DNA of 64,000 nucleotides from an uncultured Chloroflexales bacterium (GTDB lineage Bacteria; Chloroflexota; Chloroflexia; Chloroflexales; Chloroflexaceae). Below, piece by piece: positions 43,301 to 51,590 of the stretch. Every line of letters begins with the position of its first letter. Position 1 is the first letter of the stretch. The DNA is taken from NCBI GenBank assembly GCA_937918935.1, contig CAKZSI010000004.1:23249-87248 (forward strand), given 5' to 3'. Both the position numbers and the translations under genes were made by a program. The notes under the pieces are model-generated. The model was not told where the DNA came from, searched no databases, and saw only the letters and a list, made by a program, of their open reading frames with translations.

Positions 43301-44343
43301 AGGGGCCTCGATGGGGTTCCTTCGCCGCGCAGCGGCAGACTTACCGCCACCTCGGCGCCATGGCCGGGGCGGGTTGTAACCACAAAACTCGCGCCGATCA
43401 ACTCGGCCCGTTCGCGCATACTGGTCAACCCCCAACTCTCGCGCCCGGCGCGGCGCGCCACTTCACGCAGATCAAAGCCTGGCCCCTCGTCGCGAATGAG
43501 GAGCAGCAGGCGCTCGTCACGCCGGGTAAGCACAATGTGTATCGGCGCTCCGGGAGCATGTTTGCGGGCATTCTGGAGCGACTCCTGAACAATCCGGTAG
43601 AGTACGATCTCAGCCTCGGCCGGCAGACGGGGGGGCGGATCGAGGTCCAGGCTGACCGGAACGTTGAACGTATCACGGTAGCGCTGCACATACTCGCGGA
43701 TGGCATTGCCAAGCCCATGTTCCTCGAGCTTGCCTGGCCGGAGATCGGCAATGAAGCCGCGCACCTCGCGCAGGCCTTCGCGGGCATTCTCGCTGAGTTG
43801 CCCGAGCATCTCTTGCAAACGGTCAAGCTTGCGATCGGCCAGTAACGTCTGACAACGTTCGAGGCCCATCAGGGCATTCGCCAGCACCTGAGCGGGCCCG
43901 TCGTGCACTTCGCGCGCCAGACGTGCCCGCTCTTCTTCGCGGCCCATAATCACCTGGGAGCGCAGGGCCTGCACCCAGGGATCGGACGTTTCGCCCTCAG
44001 CGCCGCCACCGAGGGTGGCGCTGCTCATGTCAATCTGGCGCACTAGCTGGTCGAGCTGGCGCAGGGCGCGGCGCATCTGCTCGTACTCCCGCGTCAGGTC
44101 CTCGTGGACGGCGCGTAGACGACGCTGACGCTCAGCCAGGGTGGTGGCGCTGACCTGACCCCGCTCGGACGCAAAGCGCGCCTGGATGAGCACCTCGTCG
44201 AGCTGACGCTCCGAGCGGCGCACCTCGGCTTCTAGTCGGGCAAGCTGGTGCTGCGCGGAGGTATGCAACGCTCGCAGACGGGTGATCTGCTCGGCAACGA
44301 TGGCATGCGCCGCCTCCAGCAGCGCGGAAGGCTCTGGATGCAC
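43297..44343 (-). CDS. Cytoplasmic DegS-like sensor histidine kinase
   Basis: 348 residues, no transmembrane segment. A long coiled coil (residues 15-105; LARLEAEVRRSERQLDEVLI) precedes a HisKA_3 domain with phospho-His147 (REEERARLAREVHDGPAQVL) and a C-terminal HATPase (YRIVQESLQNARKHAPG; RDEGPGFDL; GLTSMRERAELIGA). It would sense a cytoplasmic signal through the coiled coil and phosphorylate the NarL-type regulator downstream. Translation is coupled to it. A TTGCCC-18-TATACT promoter lies before the ATG. Confidence 0.9.
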   Translation of the reverse strand: MHPEPSALLEAAHAIVAEQITRLRALHTSAQHQLARLEAEVRRSERQLDEVLIQARFASERGQVSATTLAERQRRLRAVHEDLTREYEQMRRALRQLDQLVRQIDMSSATLGGGAEGETSDPWVQALRSQVIMGREEERARLAREVHDGPAQVLANALMGLERCQTLLADRKLDRLQEMLGQLSENAREGLREVRGFIADLRPGKLEEHGLGNAIREYVQRYRDTFNVPVSLDLDPPPRLPAEAEIVLYRIVQESLQNARKHAPGAPIHIVLTRRDERLLLLIRDEGPGFDLREVARRAGRESWGLTSMRERAELIGASFVVTTRPGHGAEVAVSLPLRGEGTPSRPL

Positions 44344-44378
44344 AGGACCTGCTCCCTGCTTGCCAATGACGTGTGCTC

Positions 44379-44408
44379 AGTATAGCATGCGCGCGAACGA
44401 GCGGGCAA
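44379..44408 (-). promoter_or_regulatory. Promoter for the two-component operon
   Basis: On the minus strand TTGCCC, 18 bp, TATACT with a TGC extension (TGCTATACT). It starts the transcript about 30 bases before the kinase ATG at 44343. Confidence 0.6.
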
Positions 44409-44437
44409 CACGTACCCCTGGAGCTTCTTGACGCGCC

Positions 44438-44466
44438 TTGACATTGGTCGGCTGCTCTGCTACAAC
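44438..44466 (+). promoter_or_regulatory. Promoter for the DUF2085 gene
   Basis: TTGACA (44438-44443), exactly 17 bp, then TACAAC (44461-44466) with a TGC extension. A family 1 repeat lies between it and the gene start. Confidence 0.65.
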
Positions 44467-44496
44467 TCCCGATGGCAAGGGTTGTAGCGGCCCATC

Positions 44497-44543
44497 TGTG
44501 CAGGGGGACGGGGAAACCCGGTTTCTCCATCCCCCTCTAACCG
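44497..44543. repeat. Family 1 repeat, module B
   Basis: GGGGGACGGGGAAACCCGG then TTTCTCCATCCCCCTCTAACC, in the leader between promoter and DUF2085 start. Confidence 0.65.
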
Positions 44544-44556
44544 GTCACGTTCACAT

Positions 44557-45408
44557 ATGACACCTCCACGCCCCGATGAAATCCTGGAACTGGCCCGCGC
44601 GCGGATCGCGGAGCAACGCGCGCGTGAGCGTAGCGTCGCCGCCGGGCGGCGCGATCGGTTCTGGGAACTGACCTTTCTGGCGCTGATCGGCGCCATTGTG
44701 CTCATATTCGTGCTCTGGCCGGGCGCCACCCTGGAGTGGAAGCTCTACGCCACTGTCCATGGCCTGGTAGCCCAGAAGCACCTGGTCTTCATCGGCGAGC
44801 GGCCCCTGCCGCTCTGCGCGCGCAACGCGGGGATCTACAGCAGCTATCTGCTTGGCCTGGGATACCTGTTTGCCCGGGGGTATGGACGGGCAGCGGCCCT
44901 GCCGGCCCGCCCGCTCCTGGCGCTACTGGCCGTGGGCGCCCTGACGATGCTCGGCGATGGGATCAACTCGGTGCTGGAGGATACGGGGCGGGCCTACTTC
45001 TACCTGCCCCGCAACGACCTGCGAACCATCACCGGCGTCTTGTTCGGCATCGCACTGATGCCGATCATCCTGTTCGTCTTCAACCGCGCCCTGCGCGCCG
45101 ACGCCGAGGTTGAGCGCGCGGTGCTCGACTGGCGCGGCTTCGGCGAGTTGCTGTTGCTCAACGGACTGCTGGTGATGGCGATCTACAGCAGCCTGAATGC
45201 ACTCTACTGGCCGCTGGCGCTGCTGGGCGTGGTGGGGATCATCGCCGAACTGTTCACCATGTTCCTGCTGCTGGCGGCGGTGGGTTCAGGCTATACCCGC
45301 CGGGTTACCGCGCTGCGCCAGCTTGCCCGCCCCGCATGTATTGCCCTGGTTCCCACCCTGCTGGTCGTGGCGGGGCTGGCCATGCTGCGCTTCGCCGGGG
45401 GCGGGTGA
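44557..45408 (+). CDS. DUF2085 membrane protein
   Basis: 283 residues, about six helices. The first is near residues 32-52 (FLALIGAIVLIFVLWPGA). The DUF2085 signature region reads RPLPLCARNAGIYSSYLLGL, followed by GDGINSVLED and a NDLRTITGVLFG loop. In many members the block is CHQ...LCARCTGIY; here the second cysteine is replaced (CARNAG). Function unknown. An excellent promoter precedes it. Cytoplasmic membrane. Confidence 0.75.
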   Translation: MTPPRPDEILELARARIAEQRARERSVAAGRRDRFWELTFLALIGAIVLIFVLWPGATLEWKLYATVHGLVAQKHLVFIGERPLPLCARNAGIYSSYLLGLGYLFARGYGRAAALPARPLLALLAVGALTMLGDGINSVLEDTGRAYFYLPRNDLRTITGVLFGIALMPIILFVFNRALRADAEVERAVLDWRGFGELLLLNGLLVMAIYSSLNALYWPLALLGVVGIIAELFTMFLLLAAVGSGYTRRVTALRQLARPACIALVPTLLVVAGLAMLRFAGGG

Positions 45409-45477
45409 CGCGCCGTTCCGCTCCTGTTGCGCCGTGATACGGCATAGCCGCATACCAGTGGTATGCAAAAGATGTTT

Positions 45478-45505
45478 GAGGGAGGGCTGCGCCCTCCCTG
45501 ATCCT
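45478..45505. repeat. Family 1 repeat, module A
   Basis: GGGAGGGC-TGC-GCCCTCCC, a perfect palindrome, then TGATCCTCTGACC. It is the cleanest module A core and lacks module B. Confidence 0.75.
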
Positions 45506-45563
45506 CTGACCCCGCGCCGGTGTTTACCACGAGCAAGCTGCATCCTTCCCCACCCGTGGACGT

Positions 45564-46142
45564 TCAGGTTGCAGCCACAAAGTCGTTTCCGGCATCCCAC
45601 AAACGAGCGATATGGGCCTGGCCATCTTCATCGAGGGTCAGCGCGTAGAGATCGGGCAGAGTCATGCGCTGCTGGAAGGCCAGGTCCACCGTGGGGTCGA
45701 AGTGCCGGAGGATGAGGGCCAGCAGGGCGCCGTGGGTGGCGATGGCGATCTGCTGGCCGGCGTGGCGGCGGGCCAGGGTCGCGATGAGGGCCACGCCGCG
45801 CTGCTGCGCTAGGGCGTTGGACTCGCCGCCGGGGAAGGCATGGTCGGGGTCCGCCCAGGTGGCGGCCGTGGCTGCATCGCGTTCTGCGTCGGGCACAGCG
45901 CCGAGTTGGCGCTCACGCAGGTCGTCGAGTTCGACTACCTCGAGGCCGAGGGCGCGGGCCAGGGGCTTCAGCGTCTGGCGCGCGCGGCGCGAGGGGCTGC
46001 TGTAGAGGGCCACAATGGGCCGCCCGTCGAGGAGCGCCGCGAGGTGCTCGGCTCCGGCACACCCGGCATCCGAAAGGGCGCGTTTGCCCTCGGGGGTGCG
46101 GACGGCGTGGGCGTGGCGGATCAGGTAGATCGTGGTGGGCAT
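45564..46142 (-). CDS. Histidine phosphatase (SixA/PhoE-like) family protein
   Basis: 192 residues. The catalytic RHG block reads YLIRHAHAVRTPEGKRALSD, like SixA (RHAxA). Other elements: SSPSRRARQTLKPL, acid ELDDLRERQLG and the second catalytic His in IAIATHGALLALIL. Small phosphatases of this type act on phosphohistidine, phosphosugars or nucleotides; the substrate is undetermined. ATG start with GAGGCGGCCC upstream. Alone; divergent from the sigma-54 remnant. Confidence 0.85.
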   Translation of the reverse strand: MPTTIYLIRHAHAVRTPEGKRALSDAGCAGAEHLAALLDGRPIVALYSSPSRRARQTLKPLARALGLEVVELDDLRERQLGAVPDAERDAATAATWADPDHAFPGGESNALAQQRGVALIATLARRHAGQQIAIATHGALLALILRHFDPTVDLAFQQRMTLPDLYALTLDEDGQAHIARLWDAGNDFVAAT

Positions 46143-46255
46143 GGGCCGCCTCCTGGATGTGGCTACCTGACGTTGCCTTGTCCCTGTAGGCCAGGCCGGT
46201 GTGTTTCTCGGTGGATAACGGATTCAGCCCGCTATGTAATTGTACATGAAGTTGA

Positions 46256-46639
46256 CGCATCGGCGAAGCCCTTGCCGTCCACCAGGCCGCGTTCCTCCGG
46301 GAGGGACCGGCGCACCTGGCGCCGCTCACGCGCCTGCAACTGGCCCGGGACGTGGGCCTGCACGAGTCAACCGTTTGCCGCGCCGTGGCTGGCAAGATCG
46401 CCCTGCTCCCCAACCGCGCCCTGGCGCCGCTCGACGACTTCTTCCACGCGGCCCGTCCGGTGCAGGAGGCGCTGCGCGAGCTGATCGCCGCCGAACAAGA
46501 GCCGCTCAGCGACCAGGAACTGGCCGAGTTGCTCGTCGCGCGCGGCTATCCCATCGCCCGGCGCACCGTCGCCAAATACCGCGAACAGTTGGGCCTCCCT
46601 GCGCAACGGCAGCGCGCCCGGCGCCAGCGGGATCGCTGA
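46256..46639 (+). pseudogene. rpoN: Remnant of sigma-54 (RpoN), C-terminal DNA-binding part only
   Basis: An open frame after the in-frame TGA at 46253-46255 encodes HQAAFLREGPAHLAPLTRLQ, then GLHESTVCRAVAGK and the RpoN box ARRTVAKYRE, the hallmark that reads the -24 promoter element. Only about 128 codons of the C-terminal region remain; the core-binding and activator-interacting domains (about 350 residues) are missing, and there is no proper start (GTG 46352 is the first in-frame candidate). No bacterial enhancer-binding activator is nearby. Best read as a decayed rpoN. Confidence 0.8.
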
Positions 46640-46643
46640 GCCA

Positions 46644-47474
46644 TCACGCGCCTCGGCAGGCTTGCGGGTTCTTCCACGGATCACGGACCAGTCGCTCCGG
46701 TCCCCATGCCAGCAGCACGACGATCACGCTGGCAAAGAGCAGCACAAACAGGTACAGGCTGGCGCGATCCGACGCCAGGGTGGGAAAGAGCCAGTGGGAC
46801 AGGTTGAACAGCGTGTGGAAGAGCAGGGCGGCGAAGACGCTCCCGCGGGTGTTGTTGTAGACCCAGGTGAAGAGGACGGAGACCAGGGTGGTCGAGAGCA
46901 GGAGGCCCCAGATGGGACGCTGGTAGTAGAACTCCTGCCGGGGCATAAAGAACAGGGGCAGGTGCCAGGCGCCCCAGGCCAGGCCGACCACGATGCTCGA
47001 CGCCAGGGCGTTCCAGCGTTCCTGGAAGCGTTCAAGGGCGTAGCCGCGCCAGCCGAACTCCTCCTGTAGCGGGCCGCCGAGCAGGAGGATGTAAACAAAG
47101 GCGATCGGGATGACCAGGGGATCGGCCAGCGCCGGCAGGTCAGGCGGCGGATCTCCCGTGAGGACGGCCAGCAGCAGCGCGCCACCGATCAAGACGGGGA
47201 AGAGCAACAGGATCACCAGGTACCACCACAGGCCAAAACGAACGGCCAGTCCCCGCCGCAACAGGTTCGCCATCCCCGTGCGCCCCTCTTCCAAAAAGGT
47301 GACTAGCAGTGCCGCGATCAGCGGCCCCCACGCGGCGGGGTTGAAGGGCCCCTGCAGGAAGCCTGCCAGCGCCGGTGGCACGGCCACCCCGCGGGCAACC
47401 AGGGCGACAGGCCACCAGAACAGCCACGACCAGCCGAAGGCCAGCAGGAAGAAGAGCCAGAGCTTGCGTTTCAT
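46644..47474 (-). CDS. CPBP-family (CAAX-type) intramembrane metalloprotease
   Basis: 276 residues, about eight helices. The three Abi/CPBP motifs are present: EExxxR in GPLQEEFGWRGYALERF, then LAWGAWHLPLFFM, and TRGSVFAALLFHTLFN. Bacterial members cleave or modify membrane substrates and some protect against bacteriocins. Predicted to be in the cytoplasmic membrane. ATG start at 47474; ACGAGGGGAAC upstream. It converges on the sigma-54 remnant. Confidence 0.85.
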   Translation of the reverse strand: MKRKLWLFFLLAFGWSWLFWWPVALVARGVAVPPALAGFLQGPFNPAAWGPLIAALLVTFLEEGRTGMANLLRRGLAVRFGLWWYLVILLLFPVLIGGALLLAVLTGDPPPDLPALADPLVIPIAFVYILLLGGPLQEEFGWRGYALERFQERWNALASSIVVGLAWGAWHLPLFFMPRQEFYYQRPIWGLLLSTTLVSVLFTWVYNNTRGSVFAALLFHTLFNLSHWLFPTLASDRASLYLFVLLFASVIVVLLAWGPERLVRDPWKNPQACRGA

Positions 47475-47789
47475 GGCGATGTTCCCCTCGTATTGAAGCT
47501 ATGGACAGTATGCCATGGAGCAGGGATGATGCACAGTCCGCCCCCGGCGAGGGGTCCGGGGCAAGCCCCAAAGACGTTTCAGTAGTGTTCACTCCGGTCA
47601 CGCTCCGCAGTGGCAGCCTGGACTATGCTCTGGGCATGCACGCCGGCAATAACCTCTTTTCCTTAGCCATCGCGGGGTACGAGGGTGGCGCGTTGCCAGC
47701 CAGCTCCCTGTTCATCGCTAGCGCCGGCAGCCTTCTGGAGGGGTGGCGGGGAAACCAGGTTTCCCCGCCGCCCCTGCCTGATGAATCGT
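47475..47789. other. Non-coding gap with one repeat
   Basis: No credible gene. It contains a CCCCGGCGAGGGGTCCGGGG hairpin near 47545 and the family 1 repeat at 47741-47782; the remainder looks like eroded sequence. Confidence 0.5.
47741..47782. repeat. Family 1 repeat, module B (very symmetric)
   Basis: GGCGGGGAAACC-A-GGTTTCCCCGCC is a perfect palindrome of 12-base arms, flanked by GGAGGGGT and GCCCCTGCC. It is next to the vapC stop. Confidence 0.75.
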
Positions 47790-48194
47790 TCACTGGCTGG
47801 ACCAATCCTCAACGCTCAATCCCGGCACGCGGACAAACTCGCGCACATTGTTCGTCACCATGATCATCTGGCGCCGAATTGCCTGAGCAGCCAGCAGCAG
47901 GTCAATTGCTCCGATCGGCATCCCCTGCCCTTCGAGGGTGGCGCGGATCTGGCCATACGCCACGGCTGCCTGTGCATCAAACGGCAGAATCGTGAGCGGG
48001 AGCAAAAAGTATTCAAGCGCCCGTCGATTCTGCGCCGGATGGGCGCTTGTCTCCACCCCATAGTGCAACTCCGCAACCGTTAGTGCTGAGACGGCAACCT
48101 CGGTTAGCGGTAGTTGTGTGGGTCTGTGCAGAATAGAGGGTGATTTCTGCCGAATCAGCGCAATACAGATATTCGTATCTAGCAGGTACCTCAT
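47790..48194 (-). CDS. vapC: PIN-domain toxin, VapC type
   Basis: 134 residues. Acidic PIN residues: Asp6 (LLDTNICIALIR), Glu42 (LTVAELHYGVE) and Asp98 (PIGAIDLLLAAQA), followed by VTNNVREF. VapC toxins are Mg-dependent ribonucleases, commonly cutting tRNA. The ATG overlaps the stop of the antitoxin gene (ATGA), as in normal vapBC operons. The toxin looks intact, but its antitoxin is truncated and fused to a palindrome, so either the toxin is weak or the chimera still neutralises it. Confidence 0.9.
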   Translation of the reverse strand: MRYLLDTNICIALIRQKSPSILHRPTQLPLTEVAVSALTVAELHYGVETSAHPAQNRRALEYFLLPLTILPFDAQAAVAYGQIRATLEGQGMPIGAIDLLLAAQAIRRQMIMVTNNVREFVRVPGLSVEDWSSQ

Positions 48195-48361
48195 TCAAAA
48201 AGCCTCTCGCGGGACTGCACCGGCGGTTGTTGGCGTTCGGCCATAAAGTCCTCGGAGAACATCGCCAGGCTTTCGATAAGCGTTTGCCAGGAATCATCCT
48301 CCGGCAACCCTCTGATTGTCCGGGTGGTTCTGGCGGCTGCGCGCCAGAACCACCCGGACAT
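48191..48361 (-). CDS. vapB: Truncated VapB antitoxin with a palindrome-encoded N-terminus
   Basis: 56 codons, below usual gene-calling limits. From about residue 16 on it reads like the toxin-binding tail of VapB (PEDDSWQTLIESLAMFSEDF, then MAERQQPPVQSRERLFE). The AbrB/SpoVT DNA-binding half that should precede it is absent. Instead the first 15 residues (MSGWFWRAAARTTRT) are encoded by the perfect inverted repeat at 48317-48360. The ATG at 48361 has GAGGGGG directly before it, a poor spacing. It overlaps vapC by 4 bases. A repeat insertion or recombination has replaced the promoter-binding domain. Confidence 0.7.
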   Translation of the reverse strand: MSGWFWRAAARTTRTIRGLPEDDSWQTLIESLAMFSEDFMAERQQPPVQSRERLFE

Positions 48362-48398
48362 CCCCCTCGTGGGACGGCTACGCCGTCCCGGACCCTGC
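48317..48398. repeat. Palindromes inside and upstream of vapB (variant of family 1 module A)
   Basis: TGTCCGGGTGGTTCTGGCG pairs exactly with CGCCAGAACCACCCGGACA (48317-48360). It is followed by GGGACGG-CTA-CCGTCCC-like arms and GGACCCTGCC, the module A tail. Worn module B copies follow at 48446-48474 and 48565-48602. Confidence 0.75.
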
Positions 48399-48538
48399 CG
48401 TGGCAGACGGACGTTGCTCTAGCTCTTTTCTTCCTGCTGAGAGAAGGTAGGCAAACCCGAGTTCCCCCCACTCAGCCGAAAACCCCTTCTCGCTCAAAAA
48501 CTCTATACCTGATGAGTTTCCCCCCGCCCCGGCCCAAT

Positions 48539-48546
48539 GGTACAAT
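48539..48546 (+). promoter_or_regulatory. -10 promoter element for the amine oxidase gene
   Basis: TGGTACAAT ends at 48546, about 85 bases before the ATG at 48632. No good -35. Confidence 0.45.
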
Positions 48547-48631
48547 CTCGGCGGTAAGGCATCCCGGGGCGAAACCAGGAAGTCAGGTTCTCCCACGCCC
48601 CCATAATCTACAATCGAAATTCGGCAACCCA

Positions 48632-50032
48632 ATGACTCGACGCGGTATGCTACGCGCCCTCCTGGCCGGTCTTACGGCGATCGTTCCCTCTACCACCGCG
48701 GCTTCGACCGCGACCCCCGCCGCGTCCTCGCGCCGCGCCGATGCCGACGTCCTGGTCATCGGCGCGGGAATAGCCGGCCTCGGGGCCGCCGCCGCCTTGA
48801 AGGCGAAGGGCGTAGACGTGCTGGTAATCGAGGCGCGCCGACGCATCGGCGGGCGGGTCTGGTCGAATGCGGACCTGGGCATGCCCCTCGACCTGGGGGC
48901 GTCCTGGATCCACGGCGTGACCGGCAATCCCCTGAGCACCCTGGCCCGCGAACAGGGGCTCGTCACTGCCCGCACCGATTATGAAAACCTCCTGGCCTAT
49001 GACGCAGACGGCGCCGAGGTGGACAATGCGCGCCATGCGCGGATTGACGCGCGCCTTGGCGACCTGCTGCGCCAGGCCCACACCCGGCGCGGTAACCTGC
49101 GCCGGGCCAACCAGCCCGATGTGTCGCTCCAGGCCGCCTTTGACGCCGCCCTTGCCGGTACGCGCCTCACCGCCGACGAACGCCGCGAACTGGACTATGT
49201 GATGAACACGATCATCGAACACGAGTACGCTGCCGATGCCGCCGAACTGTCGCTCCTGCACTACGACGCGGGTCAATCGTTTGGCGGCGGCGATGCACTC
49301 TTCCCCGAGGGCTACGGGCGGATCGCCGAGGGGTTGGCCCGGGGCCTGCGGATCGAACTGGGAGCGGTCGTGCAGCAGGTGAGCCACGGGGCCGGGGAGG
49401 TGCGCGTCCAGACCTCCCGCGGCATCTTTCGCGCTGGTCAGGCCGTGGTGACCCTGCCCCTGGGAGTGTTGCGGGCCAACACCGTGCGCTTCGTGCCCGA
49501 CCTGCCCGCGCCGATGCGCCGGGCCGCCATGCGCCTGGGCAGCGGGGTGCTCAACAAGCTCTACCTGCGCTTTCCACGGCTGTTCTGGGCGCGCGAGTAC
49601 GAGTTTCTGGGCTATATGGCCAGCCGCAAGGGCGAATGGGCCGAATGGCTCAACCTGGCCTTCTACACCGGCGCACCGGTGCTCCTGGCCTTCAATGCCG
49701 CCGCCTATGGGCGGGCCAGCGAGTCCATGTCCGATGCCGCTTTCGTCGGCGCCGCCCTCGATACGCTGCGCACCATCTACGGGCCGCGGATTCCCGACCC
49801 CACCGGCTTCCTGCGCACCCGCTGGGCCGCCGATCCCTTCGCCCGCGGTTCCTACTCCTTCGCGCCGCCCGGCGCCACCCCCGCCGATCGCCAGGCCCTC
49901 GCCATGCCGCTGAATGGCCGGCTCTTTTTCGCCGGGGAGCACACCAGTGTGGAGCACCCCGCCACTGTCCACGGAGCACTGCTCTCGGGGCGCCGCGCCG
50001 CCCGCGAGATCCTGGGTCGGCCTATTGAGTAA
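48632..50032 (+). CDS. Flavin-containing amine oxidase (polyamine/monoamine oxidase family)
   Basis: 466 residues. The N-terminus TRRGMLRALLAGLTAIVPS looks like a twin-arginine signal, so export with bound FAD is plausible. The FAD-binding GAGIAGLGAAAALKAKGVDV is followed by VIEARRRIGGRVWSN and DLGASWIHGVTGNPL. The C-terminal FAD block is LFFAGEHTSVEHPATVHGAL. Such enzymes oxidise amines to aldehydes, giving hydrogen peroxide. The frame is open from 48140, but that region is repeat DNA; I chose ATG 48632. Substrate unknown. Confidence 0.9.
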   Translation: MTRRGMLRALLAGLTAIVPSTTAASTATPAASSRRADADVLVIGAGIAGLGAAAALKAKGVDVLVIEARRRIGGRVWSNADLGMPLDLGASWIHGVTGNPLSTLAREQGLVTARTDYENLLAYDADGAEVDNARHARIDARLGDLLRQAHTRRGNLRRANQPDVSLQAAFDAALAGTRLTADERRELDYVMNTIIEHEYAADAAELSLLHYDAGQSFGGGDALFPEGYGRIAEGLARGLRIELGAVVQQVSHGAGEVRVQTSRGIFRAGQAVVTLPLGVLRANTVRFVPDLPAPMRRAAMRLGSGVLNKLYLRFPRLFWAREYEFLGYMASRKGEWAEWLNLAFYTGAPVLLAFNAAAYGRASESMSDAAFVGAALDTLRTIYGPRIPDPTGFLRTRWAADPFARGSYSFAPPGATPADRQALAMPLNGRLFFAGEHTSVEHPATVHGALLSGRRAAREILGRPIE

Positions 50033-50118
50033 CAATGTGAGGGAGATGCAGAGGGGTGCGCTCTCGGCGATCCTTATTGTTCCGACCGCGGCGACACGCC
50101 TGGCCCGGTTGCCCCGGG

Positions 50119-50196
50119 GCGCGCGCCCGCCGTAGGTCGAACCAGAGGTTGCGGGGCGGTTTCGCCTTCCCGCAACCTCCAAACCGTAAACAGGGG
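50119..50196. repeat. Family 2 repeat
   Basis: GCGCGCGCCCGCC, then GTCGAACCAGA, stem GAGGTTGCGGG/CCCGCAACCTC and ACCGTAAACAG. The best match is the copy at 14575; it sits 40 bases before the bchY promoter. Confidence 0.65.
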
Positions 50197-50236
50197 TGTG
50201 AACCCATTTCTTACGCAAAAACACAACAAACTGTCG

Positions 50237-50242
50237 TATAAT
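50237..50242 (+). promoter_or_regulatory. -10 element of the bchYZ promoter
   Basis: TATAAT with GTCG before it, 35 bases ahead of the bchY ATG. The -35 region is poor (TTACGC at 20 bp), hinting at activator dependence. GAAAGGTTACGACCG precedes the ATG as ribosome-binding site. Confidence 0.5.
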
Positions 50243-50276
50243 ACCGCTACCCACGTGAGCGGAAAGGTTACGACCG

Positions 50277-51581
50277 ATGGCCGAGATCATTCCCCTGACG
50301 ACCGGCGAGGCCAGCGCCTCGCAGGAGCCGTTCAAGCCCGGGGCCTGCAAGCTGCACCCTCAGACGATGTGTCCGGCCTTTGGCGCCCTGCGCGTACTCG
50401 CGCGCATTGAAGGGGCGCAGCCGGCCATGGTCACCGATACGGGCTGTCTCTACGGGTTGACGTTTGTGACCCACTTCTACGCCGCGCGCAAGAGCATTGT
50501 CGCGCCGGCTCTGGGCACCGCCGAGTTGTCCGGCGGGAAGGTGCAGGAAGCCGCCAACGCGGCCATCGCCGAAGCGGCCAGGGAACAGCACGTCTCGGTG
50601 ATCCCGGTGATCTCGCTCTGCGTGGCCGAGACGGCGGGCCTGGCCGAGGAGTTGCTGCCCACCGAGGTTGACGGCAAGCCGGTGGTGCTGGTGCGTGTGC
50701 CGGCCTATGCTATCCACTCGCATCCTGAAGCCAAGGACATCGCCCTGGCGGCGGTGCTGCGCCGCTTCGTTGATCGCCAGAGCGACCACGAGCCGGGCGC
50801 CCTGGTGCTGGTAGGCGAGGTTTTTCCCGCCGACCCGCTGCTGATTGACGGGGTGCTGCGCAAGATGGGGGCGCGGGTGCTCACCACCCTGCCCGGGCGC
50901 CACGTGGACGAGTTGCGCCTGGCCGGGCGCGGCGCCGCCGTGGCCGCCCTGCACCCCTTTTACCGCGAGACGGTGAACGTGCTGCGCGAACGGGGCGTCG
51001 GCGTGGTTACCGGGGCGCCCATCGGCGCGGCGGGCAGCGCGGCCTGGCTGCGGGCCGTGGGCGCCGCGCTCGACCTCGATGAGGAGGTGGTCGAGCGTGT
51101 CGCCGCCGAGGAGGAAGAGACCGCGCGCGGTTTCCTCGCCGCCCAGCCACTCAAGGGCGCGACGATTCTGGTGTCGGGGTACGAGGGCAATGAGATGCTC
51201 TACGCCCGCCTGCTGATCGAGGGCGGTGCCCACGTGCCCTATGTGAGCACCAGCATTGGTCAAAGCGCCCTCACCGCCGCCGATGAGGCCTGGCTGAAGG
51301 CCCATGGTACCGAGGCGGTGATCTACCGTAAGGCGATCGAGGACGACCAGGCGGCCATGAAGCACTGGAACTTCGATCTGGTGATCGGTACCACCACCCT
51401 GGCGGCCTACGCCAAGGAGCGCGGTATTCCCTCAGTCTACTACACCAACATTCTCAGTGTGCGCCCCCTGTTCCTCGCCGGGGGGATGATCGCCTCGCTC
51501 AGTTTCGTGCGCGAGTTGATGCACCGCCGCCCGCTCTACGAGCGCATGGTCGAGTTCTTCACCGCCGATGGCGCAGAATAG
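50277..51581 (+). CDS. bchY: Chlorophyllide a reductase subunit Y
   Basis: 434 residues. BchY and BchZ form the NifDK-like catalytic component that reduces ring B of chlorophyllide a on the way to bacteriochlorophyll; electrons come from the NifH-like BchX. The family start LHPQTMCPAFGALRVLARI is clear. Cysteines 24, 32, 57 (TDTGCLYGLTF) and 115 (ISLCVAETAG) include the expected iron-sulfur ligands. The second half contains GATILVSGYEGNEMLYARLL, like other nitrogenase-fold subunits. Cytoplasmic. bchZ follows after 9 bases; bchX is not in the window. Confidence 0.93.
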   Translation: MAEIIPLTTGEASASQEPFKPGACKLHPQTMCPAFGALRVLARIEGAQPAMVTDTGCLYGLTFVTHFYAARKSIVAPALGTAELSGGKVQEAANAAIAEAAREQHVSVIPVISLCVAETAGLAEELLPTEVDGKPVVLVRVPAYAIHSHPEAKDIALAAVLRRFVDRQSDHEPGALVLVGEVFPADPLLIDGVLRKMGARVLTTLPGRHVDELRLAGRGAAVAALHPFYRETVNVLRERGVGVVTGAPIGAAGSAAWLRAVGAALDLDEEVVERVAAEEEETARGFLAAQPLKGATILVSGYEGNEMLYARLLIEGGAHVPYVSTSIGQSALTAADEAWLKAHGTEAVIYRKAIEDDQAAMKHWNFDLVIGTTTLAAYAKERGIPSVYYTNILSVRPLFLAGGMIASLSFVRELMHRRPLYERMVEFFTADGAE

Positions 51582-51590
51582 GGGGCCGCC

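Noticed and set aside
46240..46860. 206-codon plus-strand frame over the sigma-54 remnant
   Set aside because: A different frame from the recognisable RpoN sequence and Arg/Pro-rich; a shadow.
48013..48471. 152-codon minus-strand frame across vapB
   Set aside because: Different frame from the VapB-like sequence; low-complexity Arg/Gly-rich translation from palindromes.
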